Below the pieces are notes generated by a model, which saw only the letters and a list, made by a program, of their open reading frames with translations, ran no database searches and was not told the origin of the DNA. Shown one piece after another: positions 45,767-54,375 of a DNA stretch of 64,000 bases. The stretch is from Corallococcus caeni (lineage in GTDB: Bacteria; Myxococcota; Myxococcia; Myxococcales; Myxococcaceae): NCBI RefSeq assembly GCF_036245865.1, contig NZ_BTTW01000011.1:124001-188000 (forward strand). The letters are read 5' to 3'. Each line of letters starts with the position of its first letter. The first letter of the stretch is position 1. A program made the translations under genes and the position numbers.

Positions 45767-47674
45767 TCACGGCACGTCGACGGCCAGCTTCTGCAGCGCG
45801 GACTTCGCGTCCGCATGGTCCGGCTGCAACTTCACCGCAGCCTCGTACTCCTTCTTCGCCTCGGGCTTGCGGTTGGTGGCTTCCAGCAGCTGCGCGAGCG
45901 CGAAGTGCGGCTCGCCCGCGCTCGCGTCCACCTGCGACGCGCCCCGGAAGGCCTTCTCCGCCTCCGGCAGCTTGCCCTGCCGGTACAGCGTGTGCCCCAG
46001 GTACAGGAGGCCCAGCGAGTTGCGCGGCTCCACCGCGAGCACGTCGCTCAGCACCTGCAGGGCCTTGGACTCGTCACCGCCGCGCAGGTACAGGAAGCCC
46101 AGCTCCGCGCGGGCCTCCAGCTGCGCGGGGTCCTTCGCCACCACGGCCTCCAGCTCCGGCACAGCCAGCTCCGGCCGGCCGCGCCGCGAGTGCAGGATGC
46201 CCAGCCGCGCCAGCGCGGCCGTGTCCGCCTCCTCGCCCTGCGCGGGCGTCAGCAGCTTCTCCGCCGCCGCGTAGTCGCCCATGGAGAGCAGCAGGTCCGC
46301 CAGGCCCAGCTTCGCCGCGCGGTGCTTCGGATCCTCCTGGAGCACGGCCTCGTAGAGGGGCCGCGCCTGGGCGCCCACGTGCTTCTTCGCGTACGTATCC
46401 GCCAGGGCCAGCCGGTTCTCCACCGTGGGCTGGAGCTTCACGCAGTCCGTGTACTGCGCGATGGCGCCGTCCAGGTCGCCCTTGGCCTTGAGCGCGTCGC
46501 CGTAGCCCGAGCGGGTGCCGGGGTCGTCCGGGAAGGTCTCCACCGCCGTCTTCAGCGTGGCCACCGCGTCGTCCACCTTGCCCAGCTCCAGGTACGCGCG
46601 CGCCAGGCCCTGGTACGCCTCCGTCGTCTTCTTGCCGTCGTCAGCGCTCTTCTCGATGGCCTTCTGGAACGCGGACACCGCCTGCGTCTTCTTGCCCTGC
46701 GCCAGGTACAGCTGGCCCAGCTGCGTGTACGGGCCGCTCGCGCGCCGGGGCTCCAGCAGCAGCGCCTTCTCGAAGGCCTTCGTCGCCCGGGCGTTCTCCC
46801 CCAGCTGGAAGCACGCGAGCCCCAGGTTGAAGTGCGCCTCCGCGTACTTCGGATCCAACGCGATGGCCTTCTGGAACGCCTCCGCCGCCTTGCGCGCGTT
46901 GCCCTGGCCGTCCAGCACCACGCCCAGGTTGTTCTGCGCGCGCGCGTGCTTCGGGTCCGCCTTGAGCGCCGCCTGGTACTCCGCGAACGCGCCCGTGACG
47001 TCGTTCTCCCGCATCAGCACGACGCCCAGGTTGTAGTGCGCCTCCGCGTCGCCGTCCTTCTGCCGGATGGCCTCGCGCAGCGTCTCCTTGGCCTCGGCGC
47101 CCAGGCCCTTCTCCGCCAGCGCCTTGCCCAGGTTCACCCGCGCCACCTGGAGCGCGCCGTCCAGCTTCAGCGCCTCGCGGTACGCCTCGATGGCGTCGTC
47201 CGTGCGGTTCGCGCGCTGGAGCACCTCGCCCAGGTTGAAGCGCAGCTCCGCGTCCTTGGGCGAAAGCTCCGTCGCCACGGAGTACTGGGTGATGGCCTCG
47301 TCCGTGTCGTCCTGGATGCGCGCCAGCAGGCCGCGCTCCGAGCGCAGCGTGGCCTCCTCCGGGAAGGCCGCCAGCGCCGCGTCCAGCACCGCCTTGGCCT
47401 TGGGCACGTCCCCCGACAGCCGCAGCGCGCGCGCGAGCGCCACCTTCGCGGGCACGCCGTCCGGCGTGAGCCCCACCAGCTTCGTCAGCGGCGCGACCGC
47501 GCGGCGCGGCTGGTTCTGCGACAGGAAGGCCGTGCCCAGCTTGTAGAGCGCGTCCGGGTCGTCCGGGAGCTTGTCCGTGCGCGGGGCGCTGACGGCCTTC
47601 TCCGGCGGAGTCGCCTCCGGGGCAGGGGCCTGGGCCGTCAACAACTGGAGGAGGAGGACGCCGGCTTTCGTCAT
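45767..47674 (-). CDS. Exported TPR-repeat protein, 635 aa
   Basis: The last gene of the eight-gene operon. Signal-like N-terminus (AGVLLLQLLTAQA) followed by about fifteen consecutive TPR units (A/W-x-x-LG-x-x-Y/F...-A pattern), forming a superhelix for protein binding. No catalytic motif. Its ATG overlaps the stop of the lipoprotein gene upstream by one base (TGATG). In Glt/Nfs-type machines TPR proteins fill the periplasm and organise the envelope complex. Confidence 0.8.
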   Translation of the reverse strand: MTKAGVLLLQLLTAQAPAPEATPPEKAVSAPRTDKLPDDPDALYKLGTAFLSQNQPRRAVAPLTKLVGLTPDGVPAKVALARALRLSGDVPKAKAVLDAALAAFPEEATLRSERGLLARIQDDTDEAITQYSVATELSPKDAELRFNLGEVLQRANRTDDAIEAYREALKLDGALQVARVNLGKALAEKGLGAEAKETLREAIRQKDGDAEAHYNLGVVLMRENDVTGAFAEYQAALKADPKHARAQNNLGVVLDGQGNARKAAEAFQKAIALDPKYAEAHFNLGLACFQLGENARATKAFEKALLLEPRRASGPYTQLGQLYLAQGKKTQAVSAFQKAIEKSADDGKKTTEAYQGLARAYLELGKVDDAVATLKTAVETFPDDPGTRSGYGDALKAKGDLDGAIAQYTDCVKLQPTVENRLALADTYAKKHVGAQARPLYEAVLQEDPKHRAAKLGLADLLLSMGDYAAAEKLLTPAQGEEADTAALARLGILHSRRGRPELAVPELEAVVAKDPAQLEARAELGFLYLRGGDESKALQVLSDVLAVEPRNSLGLLYLGHTLYRQGKLPEAEKAFRGASQVDASAGEPHFALAQLLEATNRKPEAKKEYEAAVKLQPDHADAKSALQKLAVDVP

Positions 47675-48312
47675 CACAGGTTCTCCACGTACGGGCTGGC
47701 GCGCGCGTCGAAGGTCTTCTTGGCGAGGGCGGCCTTCTTCGCCTCCCACGCCTCCTTCGCCGCCTGCGCTTCCTTCGTGTCCCCGGCGAGGTTGGCGCGC
47801 TGTTCCTTCACCGCGGCCTCGCACTCGGACACCTGCTCCTCGAAGTCCTTGGGCTCCAGGCGCTCACTGCCCTGCACCTTCGCCTTGCGCGCCGCGGTCA
47901 GCCGCGCCAGCTCGAAGCGCGCGAAGGCGCAGCGCAGGGACAGCTGCTCCACCTCGCGCAGTCCCACGTTGAGGCGCTGGTGCGCGCGCAGGTACTCCAC
48001 GCGGGACTCGGACTCCGCGATGGCCAGCTGCGCCACCTCTCGCGACGAGGCGTCCGGGGCGCGGTCCTCCTCGTCCTCGGCGGCCTCCTGGCGGGACTTC
48101 GCCCGGCGGATGTTGTCGCGCGCGCGGTTGACCTCGTTGTCGGCCTCGTCCACGCGGTCGATGGCCAGCGCCAGGTCGTTCTCCGCCTCCAAGAGCTCGA
48201 TGCGCGTCTCGTACGGCAGCTTCTTCACCAGCGTGTCCGGCACGCGCATGCCGTAGCTCGGGCCGCAGGCGGCGGTCAGGAGGGACAGGCTGAGGAGCAG
48301 GTGGCGCTTCAT
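47674..48312 (-). CDS. Coiled-coil lipoprotein, 212 aa
   Basis: A lipoprotein (LSLLTAACG lipobox) whose mature part is almost all charged alpha helix: LLEAENDLALAIDRVDEADNEVNRARDNIRRAK and KVQGSERLEPKDFEEQVSECEAAVKEQRANLAG. It has two or three long coiled-coil segments able to cross the periplasm or form a rod. Overlaps its neighbours by 4 bases upstream (ATGA) and 1 base downstream. No named family recognised. Confidence 0.75.
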   Translation of the reverse strand: MKRHLLLSLSLLTAACGPSYGMRVPDTLVKKLPYETRIELLEAENDLALAIDRVDEADNEVNRARDNIRRAKSRQEAAEDEEDRAPDASSREVAQLAIAESESRVEYLRAHQRLNVGLREVEQLSLRCAFARFELARLTAARKAKVQGSERLEPKDFEEQVSECEAAVKEQRANLAGDTKEAQAAKEAWEAKKAALAKKTFDARASPYVENL

Positions 48313-48806
48313 GGAGCAGTGGCCTCGAAACGGCTGAAGATGGTGCGGCCGGAGTAGACGTCGGTGCCGTTGGTGAAGGTGACGTTGAACTCGCCCGACA
48401 CGCGGTCCCCGGTGGTTTTCGGAAGGGACTTCACGAAGAGGTTGCCGCGCACGAGCGGCGGGAAGGGACGCACCGGTTCATCCAGCACGCTGCGGTCCAC
48501 GCTGCCCCGCTGCGAGCCGTCCTCCAGCGCCTCCGCCAGGTCGATGTCCAGCGAGCCCGCGTACTCGTTGTCCGGCAGCATATCCGCCACCCGCGCGCTC
48601 ACCTTCAACACCACGTCCTGCCCGCTGCCCTGCGTGTTGACGAAGCTCACCGCCAGCGTGCCCTCCGCGAGCCCCGCCTCCGTGCGCTGGTAGCGCAGGT
48701 CGAGCAGCTCCGTCACGCTGCCCTCCAGCTTTCCGCCCTCGTCACCACACGCGGTGGTGACGAGCGCGACCAGCACCGGAGCGATGAGACGGAAGGGCGC
48801 GCTCAC
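48309..48806 (-). CDS. Small beta-rich lipoprotein, 165 aa
   Basis: A lipoprotein (LVALVTTACG) with a beta-rich mature part containing VSVRLVNTQG-like FVNTQGSGQDVVLKVSARV and FNVTFTNGTDVYSGRTIFSRF. I chose the GTG at 48806 because GGAAGG lies 7-8 bases upstream and GTGA overlaps the previous stop; an ATG at 48821 is the alternative. Unrecognised family; its place in the operon suggests an outer-membrane accessory part of the same machine. Confidence 0.68.
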   Translation of the reverse strand: MSAPFRLIAPVLVALVTTACGDEGGKLEGSVTELLDLRYQRTEAGLAEGTLAVSFVNTQGSGQDVVLKVSARVADMLPDNEYAGSLDIDLAEALEDGSQRGSVDRSVLDEPVRPFPPLVRGNLFVKSLPKTTGDRVSGEFNVTFTNGTDVYSGRTIFSRFEATAP

Positions 48807-51800
48807 TTGCAGGCCTTCCATCCGCCGTCCACGTCCGGGCCGTTGAGCGTGCCCATGTCCTTGAGCACGGCCAGCTCACGCCGAGCGCCGTCCGTGTCGC
48901 CGAAGCGGCAGCGCAGCGCGGCCAGGTTGAGGCGGGCCTTGTCGTAGGTGGGGTCCGCCTCCAGCGCCTTGGCGTACGCCGCCCGGGCCCCCATGGCGTC
49001 ACCCAGGTTGAGCATGGCCCAGCCCAGCGCCGCGTGCGCGGACGCGCGCGTGTCCTGCAGCTCCGTCACGCGCCCGAAGGTCAGCTGCGCCATGCCGTAC
49101 TGGTGCGCGTCCAGGTAGCCCATGCCCAGGGCCTCCAGCGCCTCCGCGGTGAGCACCTTCTCCGCCTTCTTGCGCAGGTCCTCCAGCGCCGCGGGCTGCG
49201 TGGGCGCGGCCGGCTGCGGCACCGGCAGCGCGGCCACGTCCGTGCGGTTGCGGCAGCCCACCACCGCGGCGTTGAAGACCTCCAGCGACTCCGCGCGGGA
49301 CAGGCACGCCTTGAAGGCCTCGTCGGAGCGGGCCTTGAGCGGCCCCACCTGCTGCTTCACCGCGTCCTGGAACTGCTTCGTCTCCGCGGCGGACAGCCCG
49401 CCCGGCACCGGCGTCTGGTCCACCACGTCCGCGATGTGGCCGTACGCGAGGGCGATCTTCCACAGCGACGCCACCGCCCACTCCGGATAGCCCAGGGACG
49501 CGGCCTGCGTGTACACGCCCTCCATGGCCTGGAGCGCGGCGACCTTCTCCTCCACCTTGTCGGCAGGCAGGTCCTTGTAGCCGCGGTAGAGGATTTCGCC
49601 CAGGTACCAGAGCCCCTTGGCGGCCTCTTCCGTCTGGCCGTTGGGGCCCTGCACCGCGGCGGTGAGCGTGGAGATGAGCGCGTCCGGCGGAGCGGTGGGC
49701 GCGGTGGTGGCCTGGACCTCCGCGAGCACCGCCGCGGCGGCCACGTTGTTCTTGTCCAACTTGAGCGCGGACTCCGCCGCCGTCTTCGCGCGGGCGTAGT
49801 CCTTCTGCTTCAGGCGCGTCTCGGCGAGCAGCGACAGCACCTCGCCCTTGCGCGCGCCCGAGGCCTCGGCGGCCGTCTCCAGGTTGCGGGACGCTTCCTT
49901 GTACTCACCCAGCGCGATGCGCAGGCGGGCGCCGGCCATCCAGCCGTCCACCGAAGCGAGGTCGCCGCTCAGCTTCTGGCCCACCTGTTCGAACCAGCCG
50001 GCCGCCTCGTTGAAGGCCGCGGCTTCCGCCGCGTGCCGGCCCAGCGTCAGGAGCACGTCCGACAGGTACTGGCTCTTGGGGTAGGACTGCACCAGCTTCG
50101 CGCCCAGCTCGCGCTCGCGGGGCAAGTCGCGCTTCTCACGCGCGGCGGTGAACGCGCCGTAGAGCGCCTTCTCGCCGATGTCGGTGTTCTTGTTCTCGTC
50201 CGCGACCTTCATCAGGCCTTCGATGACGTCGCCCGTCTCCTGCGCGCTCTGCAGGGCCAGCTCGTCCAGGGCCTCGGCCTTGCTCTGCGTGAGGATCTTC
50301 TGCACCTCTCCGCGGAAGCCGGACGGCAGCGAGGACGCGAGGAACTTGCGGCCCGTCTCGTCCAGCTTCTTGAAGTCGTTCACCTGCCGCAGGCTGTCCA
50401 GGGCCAGGTTGCCCGCCACCGGCGCGTCCTTGTACTGCGGGTGCGCCAGCGCGAACGCGGTGAACAGCTCCGCCGCCTTCGGGTACTCGCCGTCCTCGTA
50501 GTAGGCGCGCGCGATGTTGAACTTCACGTCCAGCACATGCGGGCTCTGCGGGTAGCGCGACACGTAGTTCGCGCCCAGCAGCTTCAGCGCCTGCCGCGCG
50601 TCGGCGACCTCGAAGGCGTTGCGCTTCTGGGCCTCCTCCGGCTTGAGCGTGGAGAAGTGCGCCAGGAGCGCGCCGTACATGGCCGTGTCCACGGCCTTGT
50701 CGTCCTTGGCCTTGTCCTCGTAGCGGGCCAGCTCCTCGAACTGGCGCGCGGCCTCCGGGAACTCCTTCGCGGCGAAGAGCGCGTCCGCGCGGTTCTTCAT
50801 GATGGGCCGCACGTACTGCTCCGGCCGGAACAGGCCCAGGTACTCGCGGTAGGCGGCCGCGGCCTTCACGTACAGGTCGCGCGAGTCCGCCTTCTGCGCG
50901 GCCAGGTGCACCTGCGTGGACAGGTCGCGCGCCATCTCCTCCAGCTCCGCGAGCTGCTTCTTGCGGTCGGCCTCCGCGATCTCCGGGTCGGTCTTGCTCT
51001 GCACCGCGGCGCGCACGAGGAAGCGGATGTCCTCCGGCTCCGGCATCACCTTGCCCTTGGCGGCCTTGAGCGAGTCATACAGCTTCTGCCCGCGCTCCAG
51101 GTCCAGCTCCGGGTCCGGCTGCACTTCCATCAGCTTGCGCAGCGCGGGGATGGCCCACTCGTACTGCTGCTTGATGAAGTAGCGGTTGCCCAGCTTGTCC
51201 AGCGCGAGCGCGTACGTGGCGCGGCCCTCGCTGAGCTTCTCGAAGTAGTTGAGCGCGCCCTTGGGGGGCTTGGCCTCCGTGTAGCTGTAGACCAGGTCCA
51301 GCAGCGCCTCGCGCTTGACGTTGAGCGCCTTCTTCACGTCCACGCCGGGCAGGGGCGCGCTGGCGGCCGCCGCCTCGAAGAACGTCACGGCCTCCGCGTG
51401 CTTGGCCTGGTTCACGCGGATCCAGCCCATCTTGTAGCGGGCCAGGTCGTGCACCGGCGACGGCGGCAGCTCCAGGATGGCCTGGTAGTGCCGCTCCGCT
51501 TCGACCAGGTCCGCCTTGTCGAAGAAGTGGTCGCCCAGGATCTGTTCGGCCTCCAGGCGCAGCGGGCTGTTGGGGTACTTGCGCGTCAGGTCCCCCAGCG
51601 TCTTGAGCATCTCGTCGAACTGGCCCAGCTCGCGCTGCTCGTGCGCCAGGTAGAACGTCACCTGGTCCCCGTCCTTGAAGTCCGGGTACTCGCGCAAGAG
51701 GCGGTAGTACATCTGCACCGCCTTCTGCTTCATCAGGCGCGTCTCCGGGGAGACGATGGCGCCCGTGGCGCCCTCCGGCCGGGTCTCCGCCTGGAGGTAG

Positions 51801-52075
51801 TACACGTAGCGGCTCTTCTCGACGTAGAGCTCCGCCAGCCGGAACTGAAGGTCCGGCAGGTAGGGGGCGTTGCGGCTCTTGGAGATGAGCTTCTCCGTCT
51901 CGCCGATGGCGCGGTCCACCTTGAAGATGTCGCGCTTGAGCTTGGCGACCAGCTCCTCGCGCTCCTTCGCCTTGGACACGATGGGGTTGGTGTTGGGTCC
52001 CACGCGGCCGCCAGGGCCGGGGGCCGCGGCCGCGAGCAGCGCGGCGGTGATGAGGCCGGTGAACGGGCCGGTCAT
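48803..52075 (-). CDS. Giant periplasmic TPR protein (GltD/AgnA-like)
   Basis: A 1090-residue exported protein with signal peptide and more than twenty TPR or TPR-like units over its length, including QFRLAELYVEKSRYVYYLQAE, MGWIRVNQAKHAEAVTFFEAA, NIARAYYEDGEYPKAAELFTAF and a final AALGWAMLNLGDAMGARAAYAKALEADPTYDKARLNLAALRCRFG. Size and position match the GltD (AgnA)/NfsD class of large periplasmic TPR proteins in the gliding and spore-coat machines; this is inference from architecture. ATG at 52075 with GAGGAAA upstream, overlapping the previous stop (ATGA). Confidence 0.8.
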   Translation of the reverse strand: MTGPFTGLITAALLAAAAPGPGGRVGPNTNPIVSKAKEREELVAKLKRDIFKVDRAIGETEKLISKSRNAPYLPDLQFRLAELYVEKSRYVYYLQAETRPEGATGAIVSPETRLMKQKAVQMYYRLLREYPDFKDGDQVTFYLAHEQRELGQFDEMLKTLGDLTRKYPNSPLRLEAEQILGDHFFDKADLVEAERHYQAILELPPSPVHDLARYKMGWIRVNQAKHAEAVTFFEAAAASAPLPGVDVKKALNVKREALLDLVYSYTEAKPPKGALNYFEKLSEGRATYALALDKLGNRYFIKQQYEWAIPALRKLMEVQPDPELDLERGQKLYDSLKAAKGKVMPEPEDIRFLVRAAVQSKTDPEIAEADRKKQLAELEEMARDLSTQVHLAAQKADSRDLYVKAAAAYREYLGLFRPEQYVRPIMKNRADALFAAKEFPEAARQFEELARYEDKAKDDKAVDTAMYGALLAHFSTLKPEEAQKRNAFEVADARQALKLLGANYVSRYPQSPHVLDVKFNIARAYYEDGEYPKAAELFTAFALAHPQYKDAPVAGNLALDSLRQVNDFKKLDETGRKFLASSLPSGFRGEVQKILTQSKAEALDELALQSAQETGDVIEGLMKVADENKNTDIGEKALYGAFTAAREKRDLPRERELGAKLVQSYPKSQYLSDVLLTLGRHAAEAAAFNEAAGWFEQVGQKLSGDLASVDGWMAGARLRIALGEYKEASRNLETAAEASGARKGEVLSLLAETRLKQKDYARAKTAAESALKLDKNNVAAAAVLAEVQATTAPTAPPDALISTLTAAVQGPNGQTEEAAKGLWYLGEILYRGYKDLPADKVEEKVAALQAMEGVYTQAASLGYPEWAVASLWKIALAYGHIADVVDQTPVPGGLSAAETKQFQDAVKQQVGPLKARSDEAFKACLSRAESLEVFNAAVVGCRNRTDVAALPVPQPAAPTQPAALEDLRKKAEKVLTAEALEALGMGYLDAHQYGMAQLTFGRVTELQDTRASAHAALGWAMLNLGDAMGARAAYAKALEADPTYDKARLNLAALRCRFGDTDGARRELAVLKDMGTLNGPDVDGGWKACK

Positions 52076-53685
52076 GGGGTTTCCTCGATGCAACGGCTCT
52101 CGATGCGGACCCGGTAGGACTTGAGCTCGTCGTTCCAGTATTCGTTGTCGAACTTGAAGGCGACCTGCGCGGGCGACAGCAGCTCTTCCTCTTCCGCCGC
52201 CACCACCTGGGCGCCCTTCTTCACGCGCTCGTACAGCTTGAGGCCGACCTCGTACTCCATGAGGCGCACCTGTTCGGCGGCGCGCAGGAGCGTGTCCGCC
52301 TCCTGGCGCACGGCTTCCTGCAGGCGCGAGTCGTACACGCGCACGGCCTCCGCGTGGGACAGGTCATACAGCCGCGTCAGGTGTCCGAAGAGCCGGTCGC
52401 CGAAGCTGCCGGCGTAGCGGCCCAGGCGCTCGCCCTCCAGGTCCAGCACGGACACGAACTTCGCGGCGCGCTGGGTGCCGCCGTGCGCGTTGGCGGCGCG
52501 GCGCAGGCGCGCGTCCTGGCTCAGGTCCTCGCGGTTGCGCACGGACTCCAGCGAGTCCGCGTACCGGCGCGTCAGCTCCTTCGCCGCGCGCTTGGCGGGC
52601 AGGTAGTGGCACAGGTCGCGGAAGATGAGCGCGCGCAGCAGGTACTTGTCCGGCATGAACTCATCGCGGAAGGACGGCGCGTCCAGCGTGGTGAGGATGC
52701 CCAGCGCCGCGCGCAGGTCGCCCAGCTTGTAGCGGGTCCACGCCTCCTCCAGGTAGAGGCTGGCGCGGCCGGGGTCCAGCTCCGGCAGCTTCACCTTGCC
52801 GTACGCGTCCAGCGCGCCCGTGAAGTCCTTCTTCTCGTAGCGCAGGCGGGCCACCGCGAGCGCCGCCTCGTTGCGCGCCTCGCGGGTGAGCTTCTCGTCC
52901 TGGGACAGGTCGAGGAAGTCCTTCACCATCTCCTCCGGCGGATCCTTCACCTGCTTGAGCCGCGTCACGAGCAGCGCGAACTTCGCGCGGCTCGCTTCCG
53001 CGCTGGTCTCCGGCAGCTTGGAGAAGTGCGTGTTCGCCCAGCGCTCGTTGCCCACGCGCAGGTCCACCAGGCCCTGCTGGTAGTGCGCGTAGGCGCCCGT
53101 CTCATCCGGGAGGAAGCCCAGGTCGAGCGCGCCGAAGACCTGCTCGTCGATCATCACCTCGTCGTGCGGCCGGTCCGTCAGGCCCTTCAGCGCGTCCAGC
53201 GCGCGCGGCAGCACGTTGGGGTTGGAGCGCTCGCGCGCGATGCGCGCCAGGTACGTCGCGCCCGCGTGGGTGAGCCCCAGGTCGATGAGGCTGCGCGCGA
53301 GGAAGTACTGGCCCCACGCGTAGTTGTCGTCCGTGCGGGGCGTGGCCTGGAGCCACGCGTACAGCGGGCCCGCGGCGTCGCGCGGCTTGCCGTCGAAGTA
53401 CGCCTTGAGCGCGTTGTCGAAGGTCTCCGGCGGCACCTTCTGCGGCGGAGGCGGCGGGGCTTCCGCGACGCCAGCCTTGGCGGGCGCGGGCGTGGCGGCG
53501 GCGGTGCCCGCGTCCGTGGGGCCGGAAGTCCCGGCGTCCGTGGTGGCGGCGGGGGCCTTCGCGGCGCCGGCCGGTGGTGGCGGCATGGGCAGCGTGCCCG
53601 CGTCCGGCGCCGCGAGGGCGGCCGTCGGGGACACGAGGAGCGCGGCGCTGGCGAGCGCGGCGACGATGAGCGGGCGGGACGTCAT
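52072..53685 (-). CDS. Periplasmic TPR protein (GltE/AglT-like position), 537 aa
   Basis: An exported protein with a signal peptide (LIVAALASAALLVSPTAALAA), an Ala/Pro/Asp/Thr-rich linker (about 26-85) and at least eight TPR-like helical hairpins (about 90-400; FDNALKAYFDGKPRDAAGPLYAW, AALAVARLRYEKKDFTGALDAYGKV, DPGRASLYLEEAWTRYKLGDLRAALGIL), then a helical C-terminus with coiled coil. No lipobox, unlike GltE. Overlaps both neighbours by 4 bases. It is likely the second TPR component of the machine. Confidence 0.8.
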   Translation of the reverse strand: MTSRPLIVAALASAALLVSPTAALAAPDAGTLPMPPPPAGAAKAPAATTDAGTSGPTDAGTAAATPAPAKAGVAEAPPPPPQKVPPETFDNALKAYFDGKPRDAAGPLYAWLQATPRTDDNYAWGQYFLARSLIDLGLTHAGATYLARIARERSNPNVLPRALDALKGLTDRPHDEVMIDEQVFGALDLGFLPDETGAYAHYQQGLVDLRVGNERWANTHFSKLPETSAEASRAKFALLVTRLKQVKDPPEEMVKDFLDLSQDEKLTREARNEAALAVARLRYEKKDFTGALDAYGKVKLPELDPGRASLYLEEAWTRYKLGDLRAALGILTTLDAPSFRDEFMPDKYLLRALIFRDLCHYLPAKRAAKELTRRYADSLESVRNREDLSQDARLRRAANAHGGTQRAAKFVSVLDLEGERLGRYAGSFGDRLFGHLTRLYDLSHAEAVRVYDSRLQEAVRQEADTLLRAAEQVRLMEYEVGLKLYERVKKGAQVVAAEEEELLSPAQVAFKFDNEYWNDELKSYRVRIESRCIEETP

Positions 53686-54317
53686 TCCGTGGCGCCGAAG
53701 TTGAAGGCCGTCCCAATCTGCACGGTGGGCACGTTGATGACGCGCGACGCACCCGCGAAGACGGTGTTGTTGGTCACGTCCAGCCGGAAGGACACGTTCT
53801 GGGTGGAGAACACGCGCACGCCCAGGCCCAGGTTGACGGCGGGACGGAAGCCGTCGCTGCGGTCCACCTTCACCACCGTGCCACCGGCGAGGAGGAAGAC
53901 CTCGAAGTGGATGACGTTGGAGTTGAGGAAGGACGTCTTGCCGTACAGCGGGCTCCACATGAGGTCGCTTCCCACCATCCACTGCACCTGGTCCTCGAAG
54001 GCGGTGGCGGTGGGGGCCGCGTCGAAGTCGCGCTCCAGCTGGGTGCGCAGGCTGGTCTGCACGTTGTAGCTGTACGTGCCGCGGCCCACCTGCCACGCGA
54101 GGCTGTCGCTGAAGTGGTACGTGTAGCCGACGGTGCCGATGAGGCCCTTGTAGAAGGCGTCCGCGGGCAGCACGCCCACGCCGAGCGAGAGCTCGTGGTG
54201 CATGCGGTACAGCCGGTCCTGCACCGCGGAGACGGTGCCGGGGTTCTCGAGTTCCTCGGCCTGGGCGCGCGCGAGGCCGGGCACCAGGCACAGGAGGGAG
54301 AGCAGGAGGAATCGCAC
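53682..54317 (-). CDS. Outer-membrane beta-barrel protein (GltH-like), 211 aa
   Basis: A 211-residue exported protein with signal peptide (FLLLSLLCLVPGLARAQA). The mature part has alternating amphipathic strands with aromatic girdles (GTVGYTYHFSDSLAWQVGRGTYSYNVQTSL, FEVFLLAGGTVVKVDRSDGFRPAVNLGLGVRVF) and ends ...TAFNFG. It fits the myxobacterial outer-membrane beta-barrel family found with Glt/Nfs-type operons. It could be the outer-membrane exit of the machine. It is separated from the FHA gene by 58 bases and overlaps the next gene by 4. Confidence 0.78.
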   Translation of the reverse strand: MRFLLLSLLCLVPGLARAQAEELENPGTVSAVQDRLYRMHHELSLGVGVLPADAFYKGLIGTVGYTYHFSDSLAWQVGRGTYSYNVQTSLRTQLERDFDAAPTATAFEDQVQWMVGSDLMWSPLYGKTSFLNSNVIHFEVFLLAGGTVVKVDRSDGFRPAVNLGLGVRVFSTQNVSFRLDVTNNTVFAGASRVINVPTVQIGTAFNFGATE

Positions 54318-54375
54318 GGGGACTTTTTCCTGTCAGGAGGCGGGGGTCGACGTGGGGTGGGGGAGTGCCCCCGCG

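Noticed and set aside
49034-52117. A 1027-codon open frame on the plus strand opposite the giant TPR gene
   Set aside because: It is antisense to a protein with clear TPR repeats and is made of Arg/Leu/His/Val-rich low-complexity sequence, as expected from GC-rich codon shadows.
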